A DNA stretch of 64,000 nt from Neptuniibacter sp. CAU 1671 (GCF_029222905.1 NZ_JARHUE010000004.1:308600-372599); one strand, 5' to 3'. Numbered from the stretch's first letter, positions 1 to 10,526 are shown. The notes: a model not told the origin generated them from the letters alone. Translations and numbers: made by a program.

Positions 1-472
1 TACCCCGTAATACCACGAACAACCAGGGCCAGATAATGCCGCTGGCCAAGCAGGGCAACAGGAACATAAGGCTGTCACCGGTATATCCGGTAAACGCCTG
101 CATCCAGTGAAAGAGCAACTGATTGATGCCTATCAGCACCATGATCATCATCGACTGTTGAATCCGCGGATACATCCGCAAACGCCGATGCAACACCAGA
201 GTCACAAATGCGATGATGGTGAGAGACAGCGCATTCAGACCGAGCACACTGCCTTTGATGACATCCAGTAATAGGCCCAGAAAAAAAGCCGAGCCCATGC
301 CAATGCGGTGTGGCAACGCCATAACCCAGTAGATCAGGATCAGCGCCACCCATTCCGGCCGTCCCCACTCAATCACATAGGGCAGCGGGATCTGGCTGAG
401 CATCAGACCAACCAGGAAAGTCGCCATAATGATGAAACCACCACTGCCAGGCGAGGTGGCAGCCGGGTTCAT
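1..472 (-). CDS. mreD: Rod shape-determining protein MreD (3' end cut by window edge)
   Basis: Reading leftward from the ATG at 472-470, the frame stays open to the window edge and gives about 157 residues, close to the roughly 160 of full-length MreD, so only a few C-terminal residues are missing. It is a very hydrophobic protein with several predicted membrane segments and ends near a WPWLFVVLRG-like stretch characteristic of MreD. MreD is an inner-membrane partner of MreC and MreB in the elongasome that directs lateral wall synthesis. Its start codon overlaps the mreC stop codon (ATGA), indicating translational coupling. Family assignment rests on hydrophobic profile, C-terminal motif and position after mreC. 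Confidence 0.9.
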   Translation of the reverse strand, partial: MNPAATSPGSGGFIIMATFLVGLMLSQIPLPYVIEWGRPEWVALILIYWVMALPHRIGMGSAFFLGLLLDVIKGSVLGLNALSLTIIAFVTLVLHRRLRMYPRIQQSMMIMVLIGINQLLFHWMQAFTGYTGDSLMFLLPCLASGIIWPWLFVVLRG

Positions 473-1332
473 CACGGGCGCGCCTCGGCAACTTCAGCGT
501 TCAGTTGCAGCACCTGCTGCGGCATTTTTACCAGCAACAGATGACGGCTTTTATCCAGCAGCGCTGTAGGTTTGATCCGAACCCGGGCAAAAGGCCGGCC
601 CGGATCACGCATCACTTCACTGACTTTTGCGACCGGATAACCCCGCGGGAAACGACCACCCAAGCCAGAGGTGACGATCAAATCGCCCACCTGGATATCT
701 GCAGTATCCGGCACATGCTCCAGCTCGAGCTCATCCACCTGCCCCTTGCCCAGCGCAATCGAGCGGAAACCATTGCGGTTTACCTCCACCGGCAGTGCGT
801 GGCGGGCATCGGTAATCAGCAGAACACGACTGGTATAATGCGACATCTCTGTCACCTGCCCCATGACACCACCGGCATCCAAAACCGACTGGCCGATAAA
901 GACGCCATTTTCACTGCCGCGGTTGATGATCACCTGATGCTGGAACGGATCCGGATTCACACCAATCAGCTCCACCAGTTCCACATCGTGCAGAACCCGC
1001 TTACGCCCCTGCAGTAACTGCCGCAGTTGGCTGTTTTCCTGCACCAGACTATCGATCTGCTGTACCTGATGGGCCAGTTCCAGATTTTCAGTCTTCAGCA
1101 TGGCGTTTTCTTTGATCAGCAAACGCCGGTCGACCACCAGATCAGAGACCTCACCGGCCACACGGCTGGGTACATCAACAAACCATTGCAGGGGAGTCAG
1201 TAGAAGGGAGATAAAAGCACGACCTTCCTGCACCCGTGACGAGAGCAGGTTGGCGGATATTAAAATCAGGGCGAGCAAAAACAGAATAACGAAGCGTCGA
1301 CTCTGAGAACTGCCACGAAACAGCGATTTAAT
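472..1332 (-). CDS. mreC: Rod shape-determining protein MreC, probable AUU start
   Basis: MreC is a bitopic inner-membrane protein that links MreB filaments to the periplasmic wall-synthesis machinery. The frame has an N-terminal membrane segment, then a coiled coil (about residues 60-110, rich in Leu/Gln heptads) and the beta-rich MreC domain. No ATG lies at the 5' end. An in-frame TGA at 1338-1336 limits the protein; just after it comes ATT (1332-1330), six bases after GGAGG in a ten-base match to the 16S anti-Shine-Dalgarno. Starting there gives 286 residues beginning (M)IKSLFRG, similar to the usual MreC N-terminus. Starting at the first NTG codon (TTG at 1278) would cut off the basic N-terminus and part of the membrane helix. 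It lies 73 bases after mreB and overlaps mreD by four bases. Confidence 0.9.
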   Translation of the reverse strand: MKSLFRGSSQSRRFVILFLLALILISANLLSSRVQEGRAFISLLLTPLQWFVDVPSRVAGEVSDLVVDRRLLIKENAMLKTENLELAHQVQQIDSLVQENSQLRQLLQGRKRVLHDVELVELIGVNPDPFQHQVIINRGSENGVFIGQSVLDAGGVMGQVTEMSHYTSRVLLITDARHALPVEVNRNGFRSIALGKGQVDELELEHVPDTADIQVGDLIVTSGLGGRFPRGYPVAKVSEVMRDPGRPFARVRIKPTALLDKSRHLLLVKMPQQVLQLNAEVAEARP

Positions 1333-1343
1333 AGATCACCTCC
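1330..1343 (-). promoter_or_regulatory. Extended Shine-Dalgarno plus AUU initiation codon of mreC
   Basis: On the minus strand GGAGGTGATC (1343-1334) matches the 16S rRNA anti-Shine-Dalgarno over ten bases, and ATT follows with six bases between GGAGG and ATT. An in-frame TGA overlaps the Shine-Dalgarno, so initiation must lie downstream of it. AUU starts are rare and in E. coli are known for infC and pcnB, where they keep expression low. Use of AUU here is inferred from spacing and from the N-terminal sequence it would yield. Confidence 0.65.
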
Positions 1344-1379
1344 CCCGCCGGACGCGGAGCAGGTGGTTGATCAGGGGGC

Positions 1380-2455
<1,076 letters not shown>

Positions 2456-2663
2456 CTAGAATTCTGCAGCCCGGTTGCCGCCGGATCCTGAAATCCCGTA
2501 ACTCTATCAATGGTGGACAAATTCAGCAAGCGTATATCCGTTGTCAGACAATGTATTGTCGCTTTTTCAGCCTTCTTCCGATCCCGCCATTGTGGTATTG
2601 TACGGCCCTTGTCCAATGCGCGTTTTTCAACGCCTGACATCACCCCGGCCGTGAGAGAAAACT

Positions 2664-2951
2664 ATGTCCCTTGACCGCTCTGATGTGGAAAAGATTGCCC
2701 ATCTGGCACGCCTGCAAATTGCCGAGCAGGATATTCCTCAGTACACCGAGAATCTGACTAATATTTTGCAGCTGGTTGATCAGCTGCAGGCTGTTAATAC
2801 CACTGGCGTGGAGCCCATGGCACACCCCCTTGATGCGGTACAACGCCTGCGCGCAGATGATGTAACCGAACTCGACCAGCGCACCCAGCTACAGGCCCAT
2901 GCGCCTGCCGTGGAAGAGGGCCTGTTTCTGGTTCCTCGTGTTATTGAATAA
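2664..2951 (+). CDS. gatC: Asp-tRNA(Asn)/Glu-tRNA(Gln) amidotransferase subunit C
   Basis: GatC is the small stabilising subunit of the GatCAB amidotransferase, which converts misacylated Glu-tRNA(Gln) and/or Asp-tRNA(Asn) to the amidated forms. The 95-residue product has the family length and its hallmarks: an N-terminal helix with [10 protein letters not shown], the middle segment [19 protein letters not shown], and the C-terminal FLVPRVIE that wraps around GatA. The Shine-Dalgarno is weak (GAGAG). It heads the gatCAB operon, 28 bases before gatA, and is divergent from mreB. Confidence 0.97.
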   Translation: MSLDRSDVEKIAHLARLQIAEQDIPQYTENLTNILQLVDQLQAVNTTGVEPMAHPLDAVQRLRADDVTELDQRTQLQAHAPAVEEGLFLVPRVIE

Positions 2952-2979
2952 GCCCCGGTTCAGGATTTAAGGAAACATC

Positions 2980-4440
2980 ATGTTTGAAAAAACACTGGCC
3001 GAACTGGCCAAAGGCCTGCAACAGGGTGAATACAGCAGCGTGGAGCTGACCCAGGCCTACCTGCAGCGCATTAAACAGCAGGACAGTCGTTACAACAGCT
3101 TTATTACAGTTTGCGAAGAGCGGGCGATCGCTCAGGCAAAAGCAGCCGATCAGGCCATTGCCACTGGCAATGCGGGCATTTTCACCGGTCTGCCCATCGC
3201 CCATAAAGACATCTTCTGTACTGAAGGCGTTCGCACCAGCTGCGCTTCAAAAATGCTGGATAACTTTATTTCACCCTACAACGCCACTGTGGTTGAGCGC
3301 TTCAATCAGGCTGGCGCAGTGACACTGGGTAAAACCAATATGGATGAGTTCGCCATGGGCTCCTCCAACGAAACCAGCTTTTACGGCCCAGTACGCAACC
3401 CCTGGAATACTGACTATGTGCCCGGTGGTTCCTCCGGCGGTTCCGCTGCTGCCGTCGCCGGTCGACTGACACCGGCCGCTACCGGCACCGATACCGGCGG
3501 CTCTATCCGCCAGCCTGCCGCGCTTTGTGGCATTACCGGCCTGAAGCCAACCTATGGCCGCATCTCCCGTTACGGCATGATCGCCTTTGCTTCATCCCTT
3601 GATCAGGCAGGCCCAATGACCCGCAGCGCTGAAGATGCCGCAATGATGATGAACGTGATGGCGGGGCTTGATCCGCGAGACTCCACCTCTGTAGACCGCG
3701 AGGTACCGGATTACTGCGCCGAACTCAACACGCCGCTACAGGGGCTGCGCATCGGCCTGCCCAAAGAGTTCTTCATCGATCAGGCCAATCCGGAACTGGC
3801 GAAACAGACTGAAGCTGCCCTGAAAGAGTTTGAAAAACTGGGTGCAACCCTGCATGAGATCAGCCTGCCCAATACCGGCCTGTCTGTACCTGCGTATTAC
3901 ATCATTGCTCCGGCAGAAGCCTCATCCAACCTGTCCCGTTTTGATGGCGTACGCTACGGTTATCGCTGCGAAAATCCGGTTGATCTGGAAGACATGTACA
4001 AGCGCAGCCGGGGTGAAGGTTTTGGCGCTGAGGTCAAACGCCGCATCATGATCGGCACCTACGCCCTCTCTGCGGGTTACTATGACGCTTACTATAACAA
4101 GGCACTGCAGGTACGCCGTCTGATCCAGAACGACTTCACGGCAGCCCTGCAGGAAGTCGACGTTATCATGGGTCCGACCACACCCCATCCAGCCTTCAAA
4201 CTGGGCGAAAAAACCTCCGATCCGGTGGCCATGTACATGGAAGATATTTTCACCATCTCCCTGAACCTGGCTGGCCTGCCCGGCATGTCGATTCCTTGCG
4301 GCAAGGTCAATGGCATGCCCGTTGGCCTGCAGATTATCGGCAACTATTTTGCCGAACAGAAACTACTGAATGTGGCACATCAGTTCCAGCTGGCAACAGA
4401 CTGGCACCAACAGTCACCAGACGGTCTGAGCGAGGTATAA
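2980..4440 (+). CDS. gatA: Asp/Glu-tRNA amidotransferase subunit A
   Basis: GatA is the glutaminase subunit of GatCAB and releases the ammonia used to amidate Glu-tRNA(Gln) or Asp-tRNA(Asn). The 486 residues form an amidase-signature protein. The Ser-cisSer-Lys triad is visible: the Lys in [10 protein letters not shown] (near residue 75) and the glycine/serine-rich segment [14 protein letters not shown] (around 148-161) followed by [15 protein letters not shown]. It starts at an ATG behind AAGGA and is followed by gatB after only four bases, so the three genes are almost certainly cotranscribed. Confidence 0.98.
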   Translation: MFEKTLAELAKGLQQGEYSSVELTQAYLQRIKQQDSRYNSFITVCEERAIAQAKAADQAIATGNAGIFTGLPIAHKDIFCTEGVRTSCASKMLDNFISPYNATVVERFNQAGAVTLGKTNMDEFAMGSSNETSFYGPVRNPWNTDYVPGGSSGGSAAAVAGRLTPAATGTDTGGSIRQPAALCGITGLKPTYGRISRYGMIAFASSLDQAGPMTRSAEDAAMMMNVMAGLDPRDSTSVDREVPDYCAELNTPLQGLRIGLPKEFFIDQANPELAKQTEAALKEFEKLGATLHEISLPNTGLSVPAYYIIAPAEASSNLSRFDGVRYGYRCENPVDLEDMYKRSRGEGFGAEVKRRIMIGTYALSAGYYDAYYNKALQVRRLIQNDFTAALQEVDVIMGPTTPHPAFKLGEKTSDPVAMYMEDIFTISLNLAGLPGMSIPCGKVNGMPVGLQIIGNYFAEQKLLNVAHQFQLATDWHQQSPDGLSEV

Positions 4441-4444
4441 GCAG

Positions 4445-5896
4445 ATGGCATGGGAAACAGTCATTGGTCTGGAGATCCACGTTCAGCTCTCCACTGCCAC
4501 CAAAATCTTCTCCGGTGCCAGCACTGCGTTTGGCGCCGAACCCAATACACAGGCCTGCGCCGTTGACCTGGCCCTGCCCGGCACATTGCCGGTGCTGAAT
4601 GCCGAAGCAGTGCGCAAAGCGGTAGCGTTTGGCCTGGCGGTAGATGCAGAGATTGGCAAACGCTCTGTGTTTGAACGCAAAAACTACTTTTACCCCGACC
4701 TGCCAAAAGGCTATCAGACCACTCAGTTGGCTGAGCCGATTGTCGGGGCGGGACATGTCGAAATCACACTGGAAGACGGCACAACACGCCAGATCCGCAT
4801 TCACCATGCCCACCTTGAGGAAGATGCAGGCAAATCCCTGCATGAAGACTTTCATGGCATGAGCGGCATCGACCTGAACCGGGCCGGCACACCGTTGATT
4901 GAGATCGTAACAGAGCCCGATATGCGCTCTGCCGAAGAAGCAGTGGCATTCGCCCGCAAACTGCATTCCATTGTCACCTCAATCGGCATCTGTGACGGCA
5001 ACATGGCCGAAGGCTCCATGCGCTTTGACGTCAACGTATCTGTGCGTCCAGCTGGAAGTGATACGCTGGGCACCCGTACCGAAACCAAGAACCTCAACTC
5101 TTTCCGGTTTATGGAAGAAGCCATTGCCCTTGAGGTCGAGCGCCAGATCGACCTGATCGAGAGCGGCGGCAAAGTCATTCAGGAAACCCGTTTATACAAC
5201 GGTGACACAAAAGTGGCGCGTTCCATGCGCAGCAAAGAGGAAGCCAACGACTACCGCTACTTCCCCTGCCCTGACCTGTTGCCGGTTGAGATTGACGACA
5301 GTTTTATTGATGCCGTCCGTGACGCCCTGCCAATGCTGCCTGATCAGTGGAAAGCCCTGTTCATTGAACAATACGGACTGTCTGATTACGACGCTGGCGT
5401 GCTCTCATCCACACCTTCACAAGCGGCCTACTTTGATACCGCCGCCAAACAGTGCAAGGATGGCAAGCTGGCCGCAAACTGGGTCATGGGTGAACTCGCA
5501 AAATACCTGAATCAGAATGACCTCGAGATTACTGCATCTCCGGTCAGCGCAGAGCAATTGGGCGGACTGCTGGAACGGATCAAAGACAACACCCTGTCCG
5601 GCAATATCGCCAAGCAGGTGTTTGAGGTGATGTGGAGCGAAGGCGGTAGCGCAGACGAGATTATCGAAGCCAAAGGGCTGAAGCAGGTAACCGACAGCGG
5701 TGCAATTGAGCAGATCGTTGATCAGGTTATCGCCCAGTGCACCACCCAGGTAGAGCAATATGTCAGCGCTGAGCCAGATAAACGCGGCAAAATGATCGGT
5801 TTCTTTATGGGACAGGTCATGAAACTCTCCCAGGGCAAAGCGAACCCGGGACAGGTTCAGGGTATTCTGAAACAAAAGCTGGACGCGCTCGTTTAA
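4445..5896 (+). CDS. gatB: Asp/Glu-tRNA amidotransferase subunit B
   Basis: GatB is the kinase/transamidase subunit: it phosphorylates the misacylated aminoacyl-tRNA and replaces phosphate with the ammonia channelled from GatA. The 483-residue product begins [13 protein letters not shown], the GatB signature, and carries the cradle-domain motifs [11 protein letters not shown] and EDAGKSLH. A helical domain and a YqeY-like tail (from about residue 400, ending [15 protein letters not shown]) bind tRNA. It is the last gene of the operon and a strong terminator follows. Confidence 0.98.
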   Translation: MAWETVIGLEIHVQLSTATKIFSGASTAFGAEPNTQACAVDLALPGTLPVLNAEAVRKAVAFGLAVDAEIGKRSVFERKNYFYPDLPKGYQTTQLAEPIVGAGHVEITLEDGTTRQIRIHHAHLEEDAGKSLHEDFHGMSGIDLNRAGTPLIEIVTEPDMRSAEEAVAFARKLHSIVTSIGICDGNMAEGSMRFDVNVSVRPAGSDTLGTRTETKNLNSFRFMEEAIALEVERQIDLIESGGKVIQETRLYNGDTKVARSMRSKEEANDYRYFPCPDLLPVEIDDSFIDAVRDALPMLPDQWKALFIEQYGLSDYDAGVLSSTPSQAAYFDTAAKQCKDGKLAANWVMGELAKYLNQNDLEITASPVSAEQLGGLLERIKDNTLSGNIAKQVFEVMWSEGGSADEIIEAKGLKQVTDSGAIEQIVDQVIAQCTTQVEQYVSAEPDKRGKMIGFFMGQVMKLSQGKANPGQVQGILKQKLDALV

Positions 5897-5914
5897 TCCC
5901 GATCGTTATCTACA

Positions 5915-5946
5915 AAAATGCCGCCCAGCTGGGCGGCATTTTTTTT
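5915..5946 (+). terminator. Rho-independent terminator of gatCAB
   Basis: A perfect 14-bp inverted repeat (5915-5928 and 5929-5942) with a GC-rich core (GCCGCCCAG) leads directly into a run of eight or more T residues, starting 19 bases after the gatB stop codon. Confidence 0.93.
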
Positions 5947-5951
5947 GGCAT

Positions 5952-5981
5952 AAAAAAACCCGCCAGCAACGCTGACGGGTT
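5952..5981 (-). terminator. Rho-independent terminator of the porin gene
   Basis: Read on the minus strand, an 11-bp stem (5981-5971 with 5967-5957, one G-T wobble) and a three-base loop are followed by seven T residues (5958-5952). It lies 33 bases past the porin stop codon and back to back with the gatB terminator. Confidence 0.88.
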
Positions 5982-6014
5982 AACACCTAGTATGTCAACC
6001 GGGGCAAGTCGGTC

Positions 6015-6662
6015 TTAGAACTCAAACGTTTTGCTGATGCTGAAAGTAACAGTAGAACCGTCACCCAGATCTTCGTCAGCGTTGATGTAAGCTACGCCCA
6101 TGTCCAGACCTTCATAAGAGAAGCCGTAACCCAGCTCAACGTAGTCACCTTCGTAATCCTGACCGAAGTCACCGTAAGTCAGGTAAGCACCTTCGTATTC
6201 ACCAGTCAGTGCTACGAAAGAGTAATCAGCTTCGTCGTAACCAGATGGACCATCTTCAGTACCGAAAGTGACTTCCAGGCTCAGGAAGCTGTAACCGAAG
6301 TTCAGGTTCAATTCGTGGAAATCAACATCGCCTTCAGTGTAGAAGTAACCGGTGTAACCAACGCTGTAAGAGAAACCACCGATTTCGTTACCGTAACCAC
6401 CGTAGATGTCGTACTCAACCTGCTCACCGTCGTCAGTAGTATCCGGAGCATCCAGGCTGGCAGCCCACAGACCAACGTAGATACCGTTGTCAGCAGCATA
6501 GTCAACACCACCCATGACGCTCGCACCTTCAGTCTGGTCAATACCACGGAACCAGTAATCGCTCATTGCACCAATGTTGGCAGACAGGCCCGCATTCGCA
6601 GCTACAGAAGCAGACATAAGACCAGCAGCAATCAGAGCTTTAGTCATTGGCTTCATCATCAT
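6015..6662 (-). CDS. TorF-family putative porin (outer-membrane beta barrel)
   Basis: The 215-residue protein has a clear signal peptide (hydrophobic core ALIAAGLMSASVA, cleavage after ANA near residue 24). It continues as alternating beta strands rich in Tyr, Gly, Asp and Glu, ending in Phe as outer-membrane barrels do. The mature start GLSANIGAMSDYWFRGID is typical of the Gcw_chp/TorF family of small putative porins; the substrate is unknown. The strongly acidic loops suit a marine habitat. Three ATG codons stand in tandem; the first is six bases after a G-rich Shine-Dalgarno. It is monocistronic, with its own terminator and an AT-rich upstream region. Confidence 0.85.
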   Translation of the reverse strand: MMMKPMTKALIAAGLMSASVAANAGLSANIGAMSDYWFRGIDQTEGASVMGGVDYAADNGIYVGLWAASLDAPDTTDDGEQVEYDIYGGYGNEIGGFSYSVGYTGYFYTEGDVDFHELNLNFGYSFLSLEVTFGTEDGPSGYDEADYSFVALTGEYEGAYLTYGDFGQDYEGDYVELGYGFSYEGLDMGVAYINADEDLGDGSTVTFSISKTFEF

Positions 6663-6974
6663 TTATTCCCCCCTAGGATATGTTAATTGTGATGATTGAT
6701 TGTCTTAAAGCACAGGCTATGCCACTTGGAAGAATTCATTTAAATTCAATAACTTAAAAAACATAAAATTTTATTTACCAAGAACAGAGTAAAAACTCAG
6801 ACGCCCTATTTGCATCAAATAAGAGCATAAAAATAACCTGACGCACCAAATTGTAACAAAAAACCATCCTTCCTTTAACGCACCTGCAATATTTATTCGC
6901 AGCCCCATATCGCTTTAAGCGTATTTTGCAGTAAAAATAACTGCTCTCCTCCGCAGAATTCAGGATTTCTCAAT
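6663..6974. other. AT-rich divergent intergenic region
   Basis: This 312-base region lies between the divergent porin and gamma-glutamylcyclotransferase genes and must carry the promoters of both. It is markedly AT-rich (for example 6740-6780). I could not identify a convincing -35/-10 pair and see no coding sequence. Confidence 0.5.
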
Positions 6975-7388
6975 ATGCAATCCAGCTGGAAAACCCGTTT
7001 TTGCAGTGCACCTTCACCAGTTCATGGCAGCCGGATATATTTGTTCACCTATGGCACCTTGATGCGCCCCGAACTGATGCAGTTCATTTGTAGTCGCACT
7101 TTTTCCAAACCGATGGCAGCAAGCCTCTGTGGTTACCAAAGGCATAGCCTTAAGCACAGACACTACCCGGGCATCATCCCCAGAAGAGGCAAACTCACGC
7201 GCGGTTACCTTTACCGGGTAAACGCCATTGATCTGAAAAAACTGGATCTTTACGAAGGTGATGAATATGACCGTCAGATAGTCAGGGTATTGACTCGTCA
7301 GGGAGCCAGGCAAGCCTGGTGTTATATCTGGAAGCAGGAAAACGTCGGGCAGGTCCTGCCAGAGGATTGGCAGCTACCGGACGAATAA
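6975..7388 (+). CDS. Gamma-glutamylcyclotransferase-like protein
   Basis: The 137-residue product contains the hallmark FTYGTLM (about residues 25-31) of the AIG2-like/GGCT fold and, later, LDLYEGDEYDRQ, which includes the conserved acidic residue expected as general acid/base in this fold. Such enzymes cyclise gamma-glutamyl compounds to 5-oxoproline; many bacterial members (YtfP-like) have unproven substrates. The first 20 or so residues are not family-like, so translation may begin later, although the only nearby ATG is the one used. It stands alone between the porin and the cold-shock-domain gene. Confidence 0.8.
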   Translation: MQSSWKTRFCSAPSPVHGSRIYLFTYGTLMRPELMQFICSRTFSKPMAASLCGYQRHSLKHRHYPGIIPRRGKLTRGYLYRVNAIDLKKLDLYEGDEYDRQIVRVLTRQGARQAWCYIWKQENVGQVLPEDWQLPDE

Positions 7389-7402
7389 ACAGAAACCATA
7401 AA

Positions 7403-7449
7403 AAAACACACCGTAAATAATCTCTGCAGATCATCTAGCGGTGTGTTTT
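7403..7449 (-). terminator. Terminator of the cold-shock-domain gene
   Basis: Arms 7439-7449 and 7403-7413 (11 bp, AAAACACACCG-type) flank a 25-base loop that can itself fold. On the minus strand the stem ends in a T run. The same hairpin sits 14 bases after the gamma-glutamylcyclotransferase stop, so it probably acts in both directions. Confidence 0.65.
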
Positions 7450-7461
7450 CAGTCAGACAGA

Positions 7462-7905
7462 TTAACCTTTCAGAACAGAAACGTCTTCAGCCTGGAGACC
7501 TTTATCACTCTCACGAACATTGAAGCGAACACGCTGCCCTTCAGTCAAAGACCGGTGACCGCGACCTCGGATGTTGCGAAAATGCACAAACACGTCATCG
7601 CCATTTCCGCGCGTGATAAACCCAAAGCCTTTGGAAACGTTGAACCATTTCACAGTGCCCTGCTCACGGCCATCATCCTCATCTTCGCTGCACTCTTCTG
7701 CGCCGGAAGCATCACTGCCCACACCTGAGCCACCCAGACTGGCAAATAACGTAGCAGCGAGGGTAATAACCAGGATCAGCAGCAATGCAGGAATGTTGGA
7801 CCATTGAACTTCAACACCCGCGAACTGTGTCAGCAACAACGGCAACAATGCTGTTGCAATCACACTTGCAATTAAACCTCGTATCAACAGACCACCCCTC
7901 ATCAT
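7462..7905 (-). CDS. Membrane-anchored cold-shock-domain protein
   Basis: The 147-residue product has two predicted membrane helices (about residues 8-28 and 38-57), an acidic linker with a run of Glu/Asp (70-80), then a complete cold-shock domain (82-145). The domain contains both RNA-binding motifs: RNP1 KGFGFIT at 92-98 and RNP2 VFVHF at 105-109. It therefore probably holds a single-stranded RNA/DNA-binding domain at the cytoplasmic membrane face. The first ATG pair lacks an upstream Shine-Dalgarno. AGGGGTGG just inside the frame could instead serve a TTG start at codon 7, leaving both helices intact. It is a single gene with its own terminator. Confidence 0.85.
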   Translation of the reverse strand: MMRGGLLIRGLIASVIATALLPLLLTQFAGVEVQWSNIPALLLILVITLAATLFASLGGSGVGSDASGAEECSEDEDDGREQGTVKWFNVSKGFGFITRGNGDDVFVHFRNIRGRGHRSLTEGQRVRFNVRESDKGLQAEDVSVLKG

Positions 7906-8109
7906 TATTTTAAATTATCAAAACACACAAATCCCGAGCCCAAAAGCATCCACCCAGGCCGGACAAAAATTTATATCGAATTTCATATTCCTTTTCAATA
8001 GCTTATCCATTATCCGCGAATTTAATTTCAAACCCATTTGTTCTATGCTGTTAGGATTGAAACTTGTGCGACCGCACATACTCTTTCCCTCTGCCGAACA
8101 GGTTAACAA

Positions 8110-8319
8110 ATGAACACCGAGGATCGCGTTACCGAACTTGAGACACGGGTGGCGTTTCAGGAAGATACGCTGGACAAACTTAATCAGGTCGTATCCCAAC
8201 AGGAACTGGACATTGAGCGCCTGACCCGAATGCTGAAACTGATGCACCAGCAACTACAGTCATTGTCACAAAACGGCATCAGTTCAGCGGATGACAGCAC
8301 ACCACCACCTCATTACTGA
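8110..8319 (+). CDS. slyX: SlyX family protein
   Basis: This 69-residue, almost wholly helical protein has a long coiled coil (about residues 5-57, ELETRVAFQEDTLDKLN) and a Pro/His tail ending PPPHY, the typical SlyX ending. SlyX proteins are widespread in gammaproteobacteria but their function is not established. The ATG follows AGG-type Shine-Dalgarno sequence, and the stop codon shares one base with the plsB start (TGATG), so the two are probably coupled. Confidence 0.93.
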   Translation: MNTEDRVTELETRVAFQEDTLDKLNQVVSQQELDIERLTRMLKLMHQQLQSLSQNGISSADDSTPPPHY

Positions 8320-10517
8320 TGCGCAGCTCCTTCAGGCTCAGACAATGGTTGCCACACAGAGGTCACCTGCCCGCTCTTCGTCCGGCCGCGCTGCTGCAGG
8401 CCGATGACTCACAACTCACCTGTCTGGTCCTGAATACTGAAGATTCATCCCAACACGCCTTGCTGCTTCGCACCATAAAGCGGCAGTTTCCGGACAGATC
8501 ATTAACTGTTTTGAGCCTGCCACCGTTGCAAAGTGACAATGCGCACAACACCTTACATCATCAACTCTCCCAATGGCATAAATCAGCAGCCAACAGAATT
8601 AAACTGATCCCTGTCTGCCTGCTGAGCAAGAAAAACACTCCCTCGAAAAGATGCTGGTTTGACCAACCTAAACAAACCCGCTTCCAGATGGGACAGCCGG
8701 TATGGGTTGACCTTGCAGCAGACGAAAAGACAGCAAGCTTAACCGAAACCACATTCAATCTGATCACGGCACTTAGCAAACACTTTGAGCGCTTACGTAA
8801 TATCAGCTTCGCTGTACCCGATACTGACCGCGAACAACTCATTGCCTCTACCCTGAAATGGGAAAAGGTGAAACTTGAAATGATTCAGGCATCCCGAGCA
8901 CAGAGAGTAGATATTGCAGAGGTAAAAAGAACGGCACGCCAGATTCTGGACAGCATTGCTGCCAATCCAAAGCCAATCACCATCAACATATTTACACCCC
9001 TGATGAGCTGGATCTGGAAATCGATCTGCAGCCATCTGGAAATTCGCGGCATCGAACGGGTATTGTCTATCCCCAAAGACCATCAGATGATTTTTATTCC
9101 CTGCCATCGCAGCCATCTTGATTATCTGTTGCTGAACTGGGTCTTGCATAAAAACGGATTTCCACTGCCCTATGTAGCAGCAGGAGATAACCTGAACATG
9201 CCCTTGATTGGTCGCTTATTGCAGCAGGCGGGCGCCGTTTTCATGCGCCGTAGCTTCAGGGATGATGCGCTCTATACAGCTTTATTTCAGGGGTACATGA
9301 AGGTACTCACCGATGCCCGCCTGCCTTTTGAGTTTTTTATTGAGGGCGGTCGCAGCCGAACCGGTCATCTACTGCCCGCCCGACTCGGATTGCTGAACAT
9401 GCTGCTGGATAACCAGACGCGCCAACCCCAGCAAAAGCTGGCGATGATTCCTGTATGGATTGATTACGACCAGACACCTGATGCAACCTCTTTTGTCTCT
9501 CAGCTCAATGGTCAGCCGAAGCAAAAAGAGTCACTGCTTGGCACCCTGAAATCCTTTCGACTGATCAAACGTGATCTTGGCTCCGCACGCCTCGCTTTTG
9601 CCGATCCGTTATTCGTCACCAAAGCCGGTACAGACACACATCTCACTGCCGCACAGATAGGCACAGAGGTTTTAAAACGCATCAATCAACAGGCACAAAT
9701 CACACCCAACACACTTCTGGCGCTGGCTGTGCTGGATCAACCAAAACAGAGCAGGACCAGCTTACAGAACAACCTCTCCGCCCTTCTGGCCGTGTCAGGT
9801 CACTTAACCGACTATACGCCCTGTCCTACCAGACAGACTGCTGACGAAATCATCAGCGCAGCCCTGCAGCGTGACCAGCTCACCGCTCAACTGGACCAGA
9901 TCAGCGTGACGCCTGAGCAGATGGCAGTACTCTGGTATCAACGTAACAGCACCGAGCACTGCCTGCTTCTGCCGGCACTGTATCTTTTTTTGTGCCAGCG
10001 TTTACACAATCCCCATGCACTGAATATCAACCGACTTGTTCGACTTATTTACCCGTTGTTACAGGCTGAGTACTACCTGCACAACGATCCCGCAGAGCTG
10101 ACAGCAAAACTGAAAAAACAACGTCAAAAACTGCTTGATGCAGACTTACTCAAAGCAGCGAGCAAACGGCATTGGCACTGCTCTGACCATCCGGCGGTGG
10201 TAATCCTGCAACGACTGGCCGAGGGCGTCTTAATTCGCTACGCGATTTTGCTGAGCCTGTTGCTCAAATATCCGGGCTGTTCAAGGACAGAACTGATAGA
10301 AACCTGCCAGAAAACAGGTCTGCGGCTGCAGCAACAAACCGGCCATCCGGTGGCACTCTATGCAGACACCCGGGCGCTGGAACATCTGGTCAGCCTGCTG
10401 ATTCAGTTTGAAATTATCAGAGAAAACAACAATCAACTGACCCTGCAGAACCTGCCGCGTGACAGTGCTGATAAACTAAGGGACTTACTGCCTGAACACG
10501 TATCCGCCTTGTTCTAG
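8319..10517 (+). CDS. plsB: Glycerol-3-phosphate 1-O-acyltransferase PlsB
   Basis: PlsB transfers an acyl chain to the sn-1 position of glycerol-3-phosphate, the first step of phospholipid synthesis, at the inner membrane. The acyltransferase motifs are intact: HRSHLD at 263-268 (catalytic His/Asp), GAVFMRRSF near 310 and FFIEGGRSRTG near 340. The protein is 732 residues, shorter than the roughly 800-830 of E. coli and Pseudomonas PlsB, mainly through a shorter N-terminal region and tail. It overlaps slyX by one base and runs convergently to within nine bases of rsmJ. Confidence 0.95.
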   Translation: MRSSFRLRQWLPHRGHLPALRPAALLQADDSQLTCLVLNTEDSSQHALLLRTIKRQFPDRSLTVLSLPPLQSDNAHNTLHHQLSQWHKSAANRIKLIPVCLLSKKNTPSKRCWFDQPKQTRFQMGQPVWVDLAADEKTASLTETTFNLITALSKHFERLRNISFAVPDTDREQLIASTLKWEKVKLEMIQASRAQRVDIAEVKRTARQILDSIAANPKPITINIFTPLMSWIWKSICSHLEIRGIERVLSIPKDHQMIFIPCHRSHLDYLLLNWVLHKNGFPLPYVAAGDNLNMPLIGRLLQQAGAVFMRRSFRDDALYTALFQGYMKVLTDARLPFEFFIEGGRSRTGHLLPARLGLLNMLLDNQTRQPQQKLAMIPVWIDYDQTPDATSFVSQLNGQPKQKESLLGTLKSFRLIKRDLGSARLAFADPLFVTKAGTDTHLTAAQIGTEVLKRINQQAQITPNTLLALAVLDQPKQSRTSLQNNLSALLAVSGHLTDYTPCPTRQTADEIISAALQRDQLTAQLDQISVTPEQMAVLWYQRNSTEHCLLLPALYLFLCQRLHNPHALNINRLVRLIYPLLQAEYYLHNDPAELTAKLKKQRQKLLDADLLKAASKRHWHCSDHPAVVILQRLAEGVLIRYAILLSLLLKYPGCSRTELIETCQKTGLRLQQQTGHPVALYADTRALEHLVSLLIQFEIIRENNNQLTLQNLPRDSADKLRDLLPEHVSALF

Positions 10518-10526
10518 GCGAATTTG

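Noticed and set aside
75..368. Minus-strand 97-codon frame in mreD
   Set aside because: A different frame from the one that matches MreD; MreD frame explains the DNA better.
7918..8253. Minus-strand frame of 111 codons overlapping slyX
   Set aside because: Overlaps the well-supported slyX on the other strand and has no family-like sequence or good start signal.
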